From SpSt-398 sp033762195 (GTDB lineage Bacteria > Bacteroidota > Bacteroidia > Chitinophagales > Chitinophagaceae), in assembly GCA_033762195.1 (NCBI GenBank), contig JANRLV010000150.1, positions 51,337 through 115,336 of the forward strand: a DNA stretch of 64,000 bases. Reading direction: 5' to 3'. A program made the position numbers and the translations under genes. How positions within the stretch are numbered: the stretch's first letter is position 1; every line of letters starts with the position of its first letter. This document shows positions 32,295-41,260 of this stretch, in pieces. The notes under the pieces are model-generated. The model ran no database searches, had not been told where the DNA came from, and saw nothing but the letters and a program-made list of their open reading frames with translations.

Positions 32295-34088
32295 ATGGCA
32301 ACAGAAACCACAACGGTACGGGTACCCAGGGGCGCCGAATGGCTGATCAAACCATCTTCGTCTGCCGATACTTTTATTCCGGAGGAGTTTACCGAGGAGC
32401 AGAAGATGATTCGTGACATGTGTAATCAGTTCCTGGACATGGAAGTGATGCCCAACCTGGATCGCATTGACAGCCTGGAGCCAGGTCTCATGCGTTCGCT
32501 GGTACAAAAGGCGGGTGAGCAGGGGTTGTTGTCCGTTTCCTTTCCGGAGGAGTATGGCGGTTTGGGGAAGGACTTCATCACGTCCACCATTGTCAATGAC
32601 TATTTGGGTGCGGGGCATTCTTTTTCCGTAGCCATTGCCGCACATACGGGTATTGGCACCTTACCTATTTTGTATTTTGGAACAGAAGAACAGAAGAAAA
32701 AGTATATCCCTAAACTGATTAATGGGGAATGGGCCGGGGCGTATGGACTAACCGAACCCAATAGCGGATCGGATGCCTTGGGGGCCAAGACCAGTGCTAA
32801 ATTGAGTGCAGATGGCAAACACTATATTTTGAATGGGCAGAAATGCTGGATTACGAATGGAGGTTTTGCCGATGTATTCACCGTGTTTGCCAAGATTGAC
32901 GGCGACAAGTTTACCGGATTTATTGTAGAGAAAGGCACTCCTGGTTTCACCCAGGGACCGGAGGAGCATAAAATGGGGATCAAAGGATCATCCACGGTTC
33001 AGTTATATTTTCAGGATTGCCAGGTGCCTGTAGAGAATGTACTGGGTGAAATTGGGAAAGGGCATAAGATCGCGTTTAACATTCTGAACATTGGCCGGTT
33101 GAAACTTTGCGCGGCTGCCCTGGGCGGTGCCAAAAGAGCGTTGACTGAAACAGTTAATTATGCCATTACCCGTGAGCAGTTCAAACAACCGATATCGAAT
33201 TTTGGCGCCATCAAACATAAGCTTGCTGAAATGGCGATCCGGATCTTCACGTGTGAAAGCGCCCTTTATCGCACGGCCGATCTGATTGATAGAAAGGAAC
33301 ATGAATTATTGGCGGCCGGGCAATCATTTAGCGAAGCTTTATTGGGTGGGGCAGAGGAATATGCCATTGAATGTGCCATGTTGAAAGTGAATGGTTCTGA
33401 AGTATTGGATTATGTGGTGGATGAGGGCGTTCAGGTGCATGGTGGTAACGGATTTAGCGCGGAGTATAATATTTCGCGGGCTTACCGCGATAGCCGTATC
33501 AACCGGATCTATGAAGGCACCAATGAGATCAACCGCTTGTTGACCCTGGATATGACCCTGAAACGTGCGATGCAGGGCCGCCTGGACCTGATGGGGCCGG
33601 CGATGTCGATTCAGAAAGAACTGATGAGCATTCCTGATTTTGGTTCCGGAGAAGAAGAGGCTTTTGCCGCTGAAAAGAAACTCATTGCCAACCTGAAGAA
33701 AGCGATCCTGATGACCGCTGGCGCGGCCGTACAAAAATTGATGATGAAGATCGAGAGCGAGCAGGAGATCCTGATGTCGATCGCGGATATGGCCATTGAG
33801 ACCTATAATGCGGAAAGTGTACTGATGCGTGTAATGAAGTTGGTTGATAGAGATGGAGAACAAGCACAACAATTGAATCTGGATATTATGCGGACCTACC
33901 TGTTTGATGCGGCCGACAAGGTCAACAAATCAGGGAAAGACGCTATCAATGGTTTTGCCGAAGGTGATGAATTGCGAATGATCCTGATGGGATTGAAGCG
34001 GTTTACCAAGGCAGAGCCTTTTAATACCAAAGCAGCACGCAGACGGATAGCTGATAAAATGATCGAAGAAAAGAGGTATTGTTTTTAA
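32295..34088 (+). CDS. Acyl-CoA dehydrogenase with C-terminal extension
   Basis: This is a flavoprotein of fatty acid beta-oxidation. The N-terminal helical domain, a middle domain with GAYGLTEPNSGSDALG and WITNGGFADVFTVFAK, and the C-terminal helical domain are in normal order. The catalytic Glu is probably E407 in YEGTNEINRLL. About 180 residues after the usual end form a further helical region, as in long VLCAD/ACAD9-like enzymes of 590-600 residues. It is most likely co-transcribed with the preceding MarR gene. A terminator for it lies at 34115-34144. Confidence 0.93.
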   Translation: MATETTTVRVPRGAEWLIKPSSSADTFIPEEFTEEQKMIRDMCNQFLDMEVMPNLDRIDSLEPGLMRSLVQKAGEQGLLSVSFPEEYGGLGKDFITSTIVNDYLGAGHSFSVAIAAHTGIGTLPILYFGTEEQKKKYIPKLINGEWAGAYGLTEPNSGSDALGAKTSAKLSADGKHYILNGQKCWITNGGFADVFTVFAKIDGDKFTGFIVEKGTPGFTQGPEEHKMGIKGSSTVQLYFQDCQVPVENVLGEIGKGHKIAFNILNIGRLKLCAAALGGAKRALTETVNYAITREQFKQPISNFGAIKHKLAEMAIRIFTCESALYRTADLIDRKEHELLAAGQSFSEALLGGAEEYAIECAMLKVNGSEVLDYVVDEGVQVHGGNGFSAEYNISRAYRDSRINRIYEGTNEINRLLTLDMTLKRAMQGRLDLMGPAMSIQKELMSIPDFGSGEEEAFAAEKKLIANLKKAILMTAGAAVQKLMMKIESEQEILMSIADMAIETYNAESVLMRVMKLVDRDGEQAQQLNLDIMRTYLFDAADKVNKSGKDAINGFAEGDELRMILMGLKRFTKAEPFNTKAARRRIADKMIEEKRYCF

Positions 34089-34093
34089 TCGAT

Positions 34094-34852
34094 TCAATTA
34101 TATCTCCAATACTCGGCTGTCTCCTTTTTGGGGGCAGCCTTTTTCATGGTGTTACGGTCTTCTGAAAAAATCTCGGAAAGTTCCCGGCGGGTAGTATGTA
34201 CCTCTTCCAGTTTTCGTATCCGCTTGTTTTCGGTGACAAGACCTATAGCGAGAATGGTATTGTAAAGAATGGATACGATAAAATACAGCATAAAGGTATC
34301 TTCTGTGGCCTTTACCTGGAGTAAATAGTGAATGATATAGATAATCGTAAAGCAGGAATAGGCAAGGAGAATGGCTGAGGCCAGGATTGCTTTTCCATAT
34401 GCCTTTTGATAGGTGGTGGCGATCTTAATGCGATGTATGAAAAAGGTAAAACTAAAGAAAAGGACGAGGGCCAATCCGGGTGCCATGGAAACAGCGATCG
34501 TATCCACAGTAAGTTTCTGCATATACAACAAAACACCCACCTCAAACAGGATATAAAGCAGGGTTAGCCTTTTCATCCATTTTCTCTGATTGGTTGTTTT
34601 GGCAAAAAGAAGCAGGAAGGTCATCATCAGGGGTACATCAACGAGGTTATTGGCCAGGCCAATGAAGTTTTCTACCCGGGTTGGCAGGTTGATGATGTCT
34701 TCTGTCATCAGGCTATAGGCAAAAGCGATAAAACAGTAGATCAGAAGAGCCAGATATACCCGAAACCGGTACAAGCGGAAATACGCCAACAGGAATACCG
34801 GGGCAAACAATGCAATCGTTGAAAGTAGACCTATAAAATACTGCGTGCTCAT
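34094..34852 (-). CDS. Hypothetical membrane protein with about seven helices
   Basis: No family is recognised with certainty. The 252 residues hold seven hydrophobic helices starting at residue 5, then a cytoplasmic tail (ENKRIRKLEEVHTTRRELSEIFSEDRNTMKKAAPKKE) with a short coiled-coil character. There are no catalytic or cofactor motifs. The topology recalls the sensor regions of some Bacteroidota 7TM proteins, but no kinase or regulator domain follows. It is convergent with the acyl-CoA dehydrogenase gene, 5 bp apart, and divergent from korB. Confidence 0.7.
   Translation of the reverse strand: MSTQYFIGLLSTIALFAPVFLLAYFRLYRFRVYLALLIYCFIAFAYSLMTEDIINLPTRVENFIGLANNLVDVPLMMTFLLLFAKTTNQRKWMKRLTLLYILFEVGVLLYMQKLTVDTIAVSMAPGLALVLFFSFTFFIHRIKIATTYQKAYGKAILASAILLAYSCFTIIYIIHYLLQVKATEDTFMLYFIVSILYNTILAIGLVTENKRIRKLEEVHTTRRELSEIFSEDRNTMKKAAPKKETAEYWRYN
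34115..34144 (+). terminator. Terminator for the acyl-CoA dehydrogenase transcript
   Basis: GGCTGTCTCC and GGGGGCAGCC (34115-34124 and 34130-34139) pair with G-T wobbles around a T5 loop and are followed by T5. The hairpin lies inside the 3' end of the convergent membrane protein gene, so it does double duty as coding sequence on the other strand. Confidence 0.65.
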
Positions 34853-35129
34853 GGTCTGGTTTTGATAGGATAAGTGTTTCTATGTAAAAATAACGGCCGC
34901 CACCCTTAGCTGTTGCATGAATCGTAACCTTCTTTTTAAAATAAAGTAAAACCGCTCCGACCCCGCGTATTTTTACGCGAATTTTTTATGTTATTTTTTG
35001 GATTCTAAGGTTTTATAAGGAATTTTGCCGGGTTATCCAAGGACGAAAATCAGGTCATTTTTTGCCAAATTGCGATCTTCTTCCTCCCGGAATTTTGTTA
35101 ATTTTCAGGTCAAATTATAATTCCAACAA
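34853..35129. other. Divergent intergenic region before korB
   Basis: This AT-rich 277-bp stretch lies between the starts of the membrane protein gene and korB and should hold both promoters. No clear TTTG/TAnnTTTG pair was found for korB. No open frame, repeat or RNA fold stands out. Confidence 0.4.
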
Positions 35130-36161
35130 ATGTCTGCAGAAGCTGCCCAACCAATAGCCTTGACCGCCAAGGATTTTGCTACCGATCAGGAAGTGCGCTG
35201 GTGTCCCGGATGTGGCGATTATTCCATTCTCGCCCAGGTTCAGAAAGTGATGCCTACTTTGGGTATTCCCAAAGAAGATATCGTCATCGTTTCTGGTATC
35301 GGATGTTCTTCGCGTTTCCCCTATTACATGAATACGTATGGGATGCACTCGATCCATGGTCGCGCTACCGCGATTGCCAGTGGATTAAAGGCTTCGCGCC
35401 CGGAGTTGAGTGTATGGATCGTTACCGGTGACGGCGACAGCCTGAGTATCGGCGGTAACCATACCATCCATTTGTTGCGCCGCAATTTTGATGTGAATGT
35501 TTTACTTTTCAATAACCAGATTTACGGGTTGACCAAGGGCCAGTACTCTCCTACATCAGAAATGCAGAAGGTGACCAAGTCAACTCCCTACGGAAGCATT
35601 GACCATCCTTTTAATCCCCTGGCCCTGGCCATGGGTGCGGATGCTACTTTTATTGCCCGTAGTATGGACCGTGACCCCAAACATATGCAGGCCATGCTGC
35701 TCCGTGCAAGTCAGCATAAAGGTTCTTCGTTCCTGGAGATCTACCAGAATTGCAACATCTTTAATGATGGTGCCTTTGAAATATTTACAGAAAAATCTAC
35801 CAAAGCCGAAGAAACCCTCTTCCTGGAACAAGGCAAACCCCTTGTCTTTGGCGCCAATAGCGACAAAGGGATCAAGCTCGACGGATTCACCCCCAAAGTG
35901 GTTTCACTAAGTGAGGGGCATAGTGCCGACGATCTCTGGATCCATGATGAAGGGGATATCTATAAAGCACAGGTGCTGGTCCGCATTTTCGATGATCCTC
36001 GTGCAGGTAACCATTTGCCCAGGCCCTTTGGTGTATTCTATCAAACACAACGCCCCTGCTACGAAGACATGATGGCGATTCAGGTTGATGAAGCCAAGGC
36101 CCGGAAGCCGGCTGACCTGGATAAGCTGTTAAGGGGGAATGAGGTTTGGACGATCAACTAG
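35130..36161 (+). CDS. korB: 2-oxoacid:ferredoxin oxidoreductase subunit beta
   Basis: KorB is the thiamine diphosphate-binding subunit of 2-oxoglutarate (or related 2-oxoacid) ferredoxin oxidoreductase. W24-C25-P-G-C28-G-D-Y and GIGC59SSRFPYY carry the family Cys residues for the 4Fe-4S cluster, and TGDGDSLSIGGNHTIHLLRRN is the diphosphate-binding motif. The 343-residue length is normal. The alpha subunit gene (korA), usually directly upstream, is absent here; the upstream gene is on the other strand. Its partner must be encoded outside the window. Confidence 0.92.
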   Translation: MSAEAAQPIALTAKDFATDQEVRWCPGCGDYSILAQVQKVMPTLGIPKEDIVIVSGIGCSSRFPYYMNTYGMHSIHGRATAIASGLKASRPELSVWIVTGDGDSLSIGGNHTIHLLRRNFDVNVLLFNNQIYGLTKGQYSPTSEMQKVTKSTPYGSIDHPFNPLALAMGADATFIARSMDRDPKHMQAMLLRASQHKGSSFLEIYQNCNIFNDGAFEIFTEKSTKAEETLFLEQGKPLVFGANSDKGIKLDGFTPKVVSLSEGHSADDLWIHDEGDIYKAQVLVRIFDDPRAGNHLPRPFGVFYQTQRPCYEDMMAIQVDEAKARKPADLDKLLRGNEVWTIN

Positions 36162-36169
36162 TGCAATTC

Positions 36170-36745
36170 TCAAATTATTTTAAAACTCTTTCGGTGATAC
36201 GCGCATAGCCCGTGTTCCTCGATCGCTTTGCGGTGGGCCAGCGTTCCATAGCCTTTATTGGATAGCCAATTGTACTGCGGAAATTCTTCATGCAGTTTCT
36301 TCATGTATTCATCCCGGTGCGTCTTTGCCAGAATCGAAGCAGCCGCAATGGAGGCATAGGTTCCATCCCCTTTTACAAAACACCGGTGGGGGATACCAGG
36401 GTATTTGATAAAACGATTTCCATCAATGAGCAATAATCCCGGACGTTGTGAAAGCCCGGTGATGGCCTGATGCATGGCCCGGATAGAAGCCTTTAATATA
36501 TTGATCTCATCTATTTCCTGATGTGAAACAGAGGCCACCTGCCAGGCAATGGCTTTTTCTTCGATCACGATGCGGAGTTCATCCCGGTGTTTTTCCGGGA
36601 TCTTTTTAGAGTCGTTGAGCAGGGGATGGTAGAAATCGGGCGGTAATATGACCGCCGCGGCAAAAACCGGTCCCGCATAACAACCCCGCCCGGCTTCATC
36701 ACACCCGGCTTCGATCATATATTCCTGGAAAAATGGCTGGAGCAT
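36170..36745 (-). CDS. rnhB: Ribonuclease HII
   Basis: RNase HII cuts RNA in RNA-DNA hybrids, including single ribonucleotides. The conserved AGCDEAGRGCYAGPVFAAAVILP lies at residues 13-35, with D16 and E17 as metal ligands. LLIDGNRF provides the next Asp. The late segment YGTLAHRKAIEEHGLCAYHRKSF is typical of the C-terminus. The start at 36745 gives a short N-terminal extension; Met10 is an alternative. The gene ends 8 bp from korB and is convergent with it. Confidence 0.94.
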   Translation of the reverse strand: MLQPFFQEYMIEAGCDEAGRGCYAGPVFAAAVILPPDFYHPLLNDSKKIPEKHRDELRIVIEEKAIAWQVASVSHQEIDEINILKASIRAMHQAITGLSQRPGLLLIDGNRFIKYPGIPHRCFVKGDGTYASIAAASILAKTHRDEYMKKLHEEFPQYNWLSNKGYGTLAHRKAIEEHGLCAYHRKSFKII

Positions 36746-36891
36746 TTACTGGGGCAAATTAGGGAATCCCGTTTATTAAAACCATAACCCCTGATGTCCC
36801 AAAAGTTGGTAGCGGAAACCTGTACCGGAGATTGCCGGGTAATCTGGTAAAATAAGTTGAACAAAACCAGGTAAATCCTTTTACCGCATTC

Positions 36892-36899
36892 TACCTTTG
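36892..36899 (+). promoter_or_regulatory. -7 promoter element of ctaA
   Basis: TACCTTTG matches TAnnTTTG exactly and ends 8 bp before the ctaA ATG. The predicted transcription start falls at or next to the start codon, so the mRNA may be nearly leaderless. No -33 TTTG was found at the usual distance. Confidence 0.5.
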
Positions 36900-36907
36900 C
36901 TCCCTGT

Positions 36908-37975
36908 ATGGAAAGGCAATTTGAATCAGCAGGAGCAAAGAAGGTAGCGATCTGGATCCTTATCGGGGTAGCCATGGTCATTGTGCAGGTAGTATTGGGT
37001 GGAGTTACCCGGTTAACCGGTTCTGGTCTCTCCATTACAGAATGGGATGTGCTTACCGGTACCCTTCCTCCCTTGTCGCACAGCGCCTGGTTAGCTGCAT
37101 TTGAAAAATACAAAGCCACCCCTCAGTTCAACCTGCTCAATTTTGACATGACCCTGGGGGATTTCAAATTCATTTATTTCTGGGAATGGTTTCACCGGCT
37201 TTGGGCCCGTTTGATCGGCGTGGTATTTTTGATCCCCTTCTTCATCTTTTTGCGAAAAGGATATATCCGGTCCAATATGGTCAAGCCATTGATCATTCTC
37301 TTTTTACTTGGTGCCATGCAGGGAGCTGTGGGTTGGATCATGGTGGCGAGTGGGCTGGAAGGTGATGCGATCTATGTGGCACCCATTAAACTCGGACTTC
37401 ATTTTGTACTGGCCCTTACGCTCTTTGCCTATCTGTGCTGGTTTGCCCTACAGCTTTGGATACCTCGCCAGGAGATTCGTGTACACCGTGGAATAAACAC
37501 ACATACCTGGGTGATCCTGATCTTACTACTGATTCAGCTATTCTTTGGCGCCCTGATGGCCGGACATAAAGCCGCGACAGCCGCCCCTACCTGGCCCGAT
37601 ATCAATGGTGAATGGATACCTCAACTTGTACTTCAGCCGGCAGATGGTTGGCTAAGCCTGGTAGAAAACCGGATCACCATACATTTTGTCCATCGGGGGA
37701 TCGCCTACTTATTGTTCTTACTTGTAATATGGCAGAGCATCCGGTTGTATCGATTCTCCCGTCGCCAGGGTTTAATTGGTAAAACGTGGTACTACCCGCT
37801 TATGTTGGTCTTGCTACAATTACTGCTGGGTATTTTATCCGTTTTAAAAAGCCCGGGTATCGTTCCTGGTCGTTGGGGATTGTTTGAATGGATGGCGCAG
37901 CTTCATCAAATAGTGGCCATGTTTTTGCTATTATCCCTGCTGATGAGCGCTTACCTGATGCGGAGAAAAGCCTAG
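36908..37975 (+). CDS. ctaA: Heme A synthase (COX15/CtaA)
   Basis: CtaA oxidises heme O to heme A for the aa3 oxidase. Eight hydrophobic segments are visible. Conserved features are GGVTRLTGSGLSITEWDVLTGTLPP (about 36-60), the His in FHRLWARLIG, HFVLALTLFAY and HRGIAYLLFL near residue 261, and HQIVAMFLLL near 332. The length of 355 and the WEWFHRLWAR motif fit the type found in Bacteroidota and Alphaproteobacteria. It is encoded 24 kb from ctaB. A hydrophobic patatin gene follows 47 bp downstream on the same strand. Confidence 0.94.
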   Translation: MERQFESAGAKKVAIWILIGVAMVIVQVVLGGVTRLTGSGLSITEWDVLTGTLPPLSHSAWLAAFEKYKATPQFNLLNFDMTLGDFKFIYFWEWFHRLWARLIGVVFLIPFFIFLRKGYIRSNMVKPLIILFLLGAMQGAVGWIMVASGLEGDAIYVAPIKLGLHFVLALTLFAYLCWFALQLWIPRQEIRVHRGINTHTWVILILLLIQLFFGALMAGHKAATAAPTWPDINGEWIPQLVLQPADGWLSLVENRITIHFVHRGIAYLLFLLVIWQSIRLYRFSRRQGLIGKTWYYPLMLVLLQLLLGILSVLKSPGIVPGRWGLFEWMAQLHQIVAMFLLLSLLMSAYLMRRKA

Positions 37976-38022
37976 AGTGTTGTATCTTTCATAGCGCCTT
38001 CCCGGTTAAACAATCTTCCTGC

Positions 38023-40275
38023 ATGAAGCGAAAAGCGATTCAAAGCTGGTTCAGCGGACTTCTCTATTCATTTCCCGTGCAATTGGTATTCCTGCATTTC
38101 AGGAAGTACCAGATTCTTCTGTTGTTCTGGTTCATCCTTTTCACAACGGTCAACAGTTCTTTCATGCATGGGTTTGGTGCCGACTCGCTTTACCTCGCCC
38201 CTGAATACCTCGGAGATGTGAATGCGGTAGCATCTGCCATTGTCGGAATGGCTTTTGGAATGTTCATCATGAGTTGGAATATTACCACCTTTATTCTCTT
38301 TAGCCGACAGTTTCAGTTTCTGGCCGCCACAACCAATCCATTTTTAAAATACTGCATTAACAATAGCCTGATCCCGATCTTTTTTCTTGTATTTTATTTT
38401 TTCAAAGCTTATTCCTTTGGCCGGTATAAAGAATTATTTACAACCAATGAGATACTCTTTCTAACCGGCGGCTTTTTATTTGGGCTTGTGTTGATGCTGG
38501 CTGCTTCTTTTGCGTACTTCTTTGGGGCCGATAGGACGATCTTTAAACGATTACAACCAATCATCAATAATCCCAAGGAATATATCCAAACCCTTAAACC
38601 GATAGCGCGAGAGGTTAGTGACGATAGCCTGATGCGGGTAAAATCTTACCTGAACACGCCTTTATCCCCGGCCAAGCCCCGAAAAGTAGGACACTATACC
38701 CGGCAATACATTGATACCGTTTTTAAACAACACCACTTTGCCGCCGTACTCTCTGTATTCATCGCTTTTCTCTTTCTCATCCTCATTGGGTTTTTTCTTG
38801 AAGTACGGTTGTTTCAGATCCCAGCTGCTGCCAGCATTACGGTGGCTTTCGCCATTCTGATCGGGCTAAGCGGAGCCTTTACTTATTTTTTGCAAAGCTG
38901 GAGTATACCTTATCTCATTTTGCTCGTGGTTGTCTTGAATGTTTTTTACCAAAAAAACTGGATCGATCCGCGTAACAAAGCTTATGGCCTCAATTATCAA
39001 AACAATACTGAACGGCCGGTATATGGGCAGGAGACATTGCGCCAGCTGGCTTCACCGGCCAATATCACGGCTGACAGTTTGCAAATGATCGGCATATTGG
39101 AAAAATGGAAAGCCCGGCAGAAAGAAGAGAAACCGGTATTCACCATTTTATGTACCAGCGGAGGAGGTACAAGAAGCGCCACCTTTACCCTGAGTACCCT
39201 TCAGCAACTCGACAGCCTGACGGGCGGGGAGATCATGCGCAATACATTTTTGATTACAGGTTCATCCGGTGGAATGATCGGTGCCACATATTTCCGTGAA
39301 TTGTACCGGCAGCGTGAACTTGGCTCACCCATTAAGGTACAAGACAAAAGGTATGTGGATGATATTGCCCGCGATCTGTTGAATCCTTTGTTTTCTTCTT
39401 TTGTAGCCCGTGACCTGGTTTCACCGGCGCACAAATTCAAAGTTGGGCCGTATACCTATGCCAAGGACCGGGCCTATGCCTTTGAAAACAAATTGGATGA
39501 AAACACGCATGGTTTTTTAAATAAGCAATTGGGTGATTATAAAGAGGACGAAGCGAACGCACGGATACCATTGATCTTTTTTAATTCGGTGATCACGCGC
39601 GACAGCCGCAAACTGGTGGCGTCTACACAGCCCGTCCGATTCATGATGCAACCTCTGCAGGATTCTTTACGTGTACCCAGACTGGAACCCGATGCACTTG
39701 ATTTTGTCAGCTTTTTTGCTCAACAGGATCCATACAATCTTCGGATATTAACTGCCCTTCGAATGAATGCCACTTTCCCGGTGGTATTGCCTAACGTTTG
39801 GCTGCCATCCAAGCCGGTAATTGATGTGATGGATGCCGGGTTGAGGGATAATTATGGACAGGAGACCGCACTCCGGTTTCTCACTTTCTTTTATGATTGG
39901 CTGCAACAAAATACAAGAGGAGTGATGATCATCCAGATCCGTGACCGCAAACCCGGTAGTTGGGATTATCCCTTTGAATCGGAGAATGTCACCGATCATT
40001 TGACCAAACCATTCTTACTCCTGCAACACAATTGGTATAAGATGATGGAGTTTTCCCAAAATGACGTACTTAGTTATTATGCGGCACAACATCCTAGTGC
40101 GGTTAAGATCAATTTTCTGTATACATCGGCCAAAGAGGATAGCAAGGCGGCATTGAATTTTCATCTTACCCGCCGCGAAAAAGCAGATATTCTTCAATCA
40201 ATCCGCTCACCTTATAACCAGGTGATTTTTTTACGGGTAAAGGAAATATTGACAAAACCTAAGCCGGACAAATAA
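38023..40275 (+). CDS. Patatin-like phospholipase with multi-helix membrane domain
   Basis: The N-terminal half (about residues 20-330) has seven to eight membrane helices. The C-terminal half is a patatin-like acyl hydrolase: GGGTRSATF near 377-385 is the oxyanion motif, GSSGG near 411-415 contains the nucleophile Ser, and DAGLRDNYG near 604 the catalytic Asp. It probably deacylates membrane lipids from within the membrane. ATG 38023 was chosen; the open upstream extension overlaps ctaA. The stop overlaps the end of the convergent lipid kinase gene by 17 bp. Confidence 0.85.
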   Translation: MKRKAIQSWFSGLLYSFPVQLVFLHFRKYQILLLFWFILFTTVNSSFMHGFGADSLYLAPEYLGDVNAVASAIVGMAFGMFIMSWNITTFILFSRQFQFLAATTNPFLKYCINNSLIPIFFLVFYFFKAYSFGRYKELFTTNEILFLTGGFLFGLVLMLAASFAYFFGADRTIFKRLQPIINNPKEYIQTLKPIAREVSDDSLMRVKSYLNTPLSPAKPRKVGHYTRQYIDTVFKQHHFAAVLSVFIAFLFLILIGFFLEVRLFQIPAAASITVAFAILIGLSGAFTYFLQSWSIPYLILLVVVLNVFYQKNWIDPRNKAYGLNYQNNTERPVYGQETLRQLASPANITADSLQMIGILEKWKARQKEEKPVFTILCTSGGGTRSATFTLSTLQQLDSLTGGEIMRNTFLITGSSGGMIGATYFRELYRQRELGSPIKVQDKRYVDDIARDLLNPLFSSFVARDLVSPAHKFKVGPYTYAKDRAYAFENKLDENTHGFLNKQLGDYKEDEANARIPLIFFNSVITRDSRKLVASTQPVRFMMQPLQDSLRVPRLEPDALDFVSFFAQQDPYNLRILTALRMNATFPVVLPNVWLPSKPVIDVMDAGLRDNYGQETALRFLTFFYDWLQQNTRGVMIIQIRDRKPGSWDYPFESENVTDHLTKPFLLLQHNWYKMMEFSQNDVLSYYAAQHPSAVKINFLYTSAKEDSKAALNFHLTRREKADILQSIRSPYNQVIFLRVKEILTKPKPDK

Positions 40276-41155
40276 GCCGAAAACAACCCGGTTTGATCTC
40301 AATTTCCAGCTCATCAGGCGTATTGGCCGGATCGCCATCAATGTGCATGGGTGCCTGGTCCTTGTTGATGATGCGTAGTGAACGGGTTTGAAAATAAATG
40401 ATCGGTTGATGGAGGGAAGACTCCAATCCTTTTAATCGTCCGGCCAATACCTGTCTGATCAGGTTGAAAAGCAGCATGGGCTTGGCTGTTTTTTTCACAA
40501 TGACCACATCCAGCATGCCATCTGATAAAAGGGCTTCGGGTGCGATCGTTACATTATTTCCAAATTGATTGCTATTGGCGATACTGATAAAGAAAGCTTC
40601 ACTGGTAAAGCGGAAGCCTCCGTTTTCAATGATGAATTGATAGGGTTTTGCCGAAAAAAAGTTTCGGCTGACCAGGGAAGCATAAGTGCCTAATCCTCTT
40701 TTTGGTTGATGCGAGAATTCATGGGCTACTTTGGCATCAAATCCTAACCCGGCCAGCATACAGGCGAACTGTCCATTTAGGGTAAAACCATCAATGGCTC
40801 TGGCTACTCCGTCAAATATAACAGCCAGTGCTTTTTTGGGATCTTTTGAGATGCCAGCTGCCAACGCGAGGCCATTTCCCGATCCGCAAGGGATGACACC
40901 AAAGCGAAGGTCAAGGTCCATCAAACCATTCACGACCTGGCTTACCGTGCCATCGCCTCCGGCAATCGCAACATCCGTAACCCCTTCTTCTTTTACTATG
41001 GGATGAAGAAAACTGTAATCACCGCTGGCGACGCTTGGATAAATTAAATAGGGGATTCCCCGTTTCTGCGTTTCTTTTTCCACGAATTGTTGAAGATCCG
41101 CTTTGGCCCTTGTGCCGGATATCGGGTTGATGATATAGAGGATCTTGCGTGGCAT
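40259..41155 (-). CDS. Diacylglycerol/lipid kinase family protein (YegS/BmrU-like)
   Basis: The 298-residue protein has a DAGK catalytic domain: INPISGTRAKADL at the N-terminus, AGGDGTVSQVVNGLM near 67-81 and IPCGSGNGLALAAG near 88-101. The C-terminal beta-sandwich domain is also present, ending with MHIDGDPANTPDELEIEIKPG. It phosphorylates a lipid, possibly diacylglycerol or a sphingoid base; Bacteroidota make sphingolipids, but the substrate cannot be told. The gene's 3' end overlaps the patatin gene. Confidence 0.9.
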   Translation of the reverse strand: MPRKILYIINPISGTRAKADLQQFVEKETQKRGIPYLIYPSVASGDYSFLHPIVKEEGVTDVAIAGGDGTVSQVVNGLMDLDLRFGVIPCGSGNGLALAAGISKDPKKALAVIFDGVARAIDGFTLNGQFACMLAGLGFDAKVAHEFSHQPKRGLGTYASLVSRNFFSAKPYQFIIENGGFRFTSEAFFISIANSNQFGNNVTIAPEALLSDGMLDVVIVKKTAKPMLLFNLIRQVLAGRLKGLESSLHQPIIYFQTRSLRIINKDQAPMHIDGDPANTPDELEIEIKPGCFRLICPA

Positions 41156-41185
41156 GGGGGAGCGAAATTATCGAAATATCTTGAA

Positions 41186-41239
41186 ACGTGAGGGGTGAGA
41201 CGTGAGACGTGAGGCTTCTCACGCCTCACGTCTCACGTA
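41186..41239. repeat. Heptamer inverted array R7 (GTGAGAC units)
   Basis: The sequence runs GTGAGGG, GTGAGAC, GTGAGAC, GTGAGGC and then turns into TTCTCAC, GCCTCAC, GTCTCAC. The 16-bp arms ACGTGAGACGTGAGGC and complement are perfect around a 7-nt loop. It lies 31 bp upstream of the lipid kinase start and 21 bp after the fabH stop. Confidence 0.85.
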
Positions 41240-41260
41240 GTCTTCCGCCCCATCGCTCCC

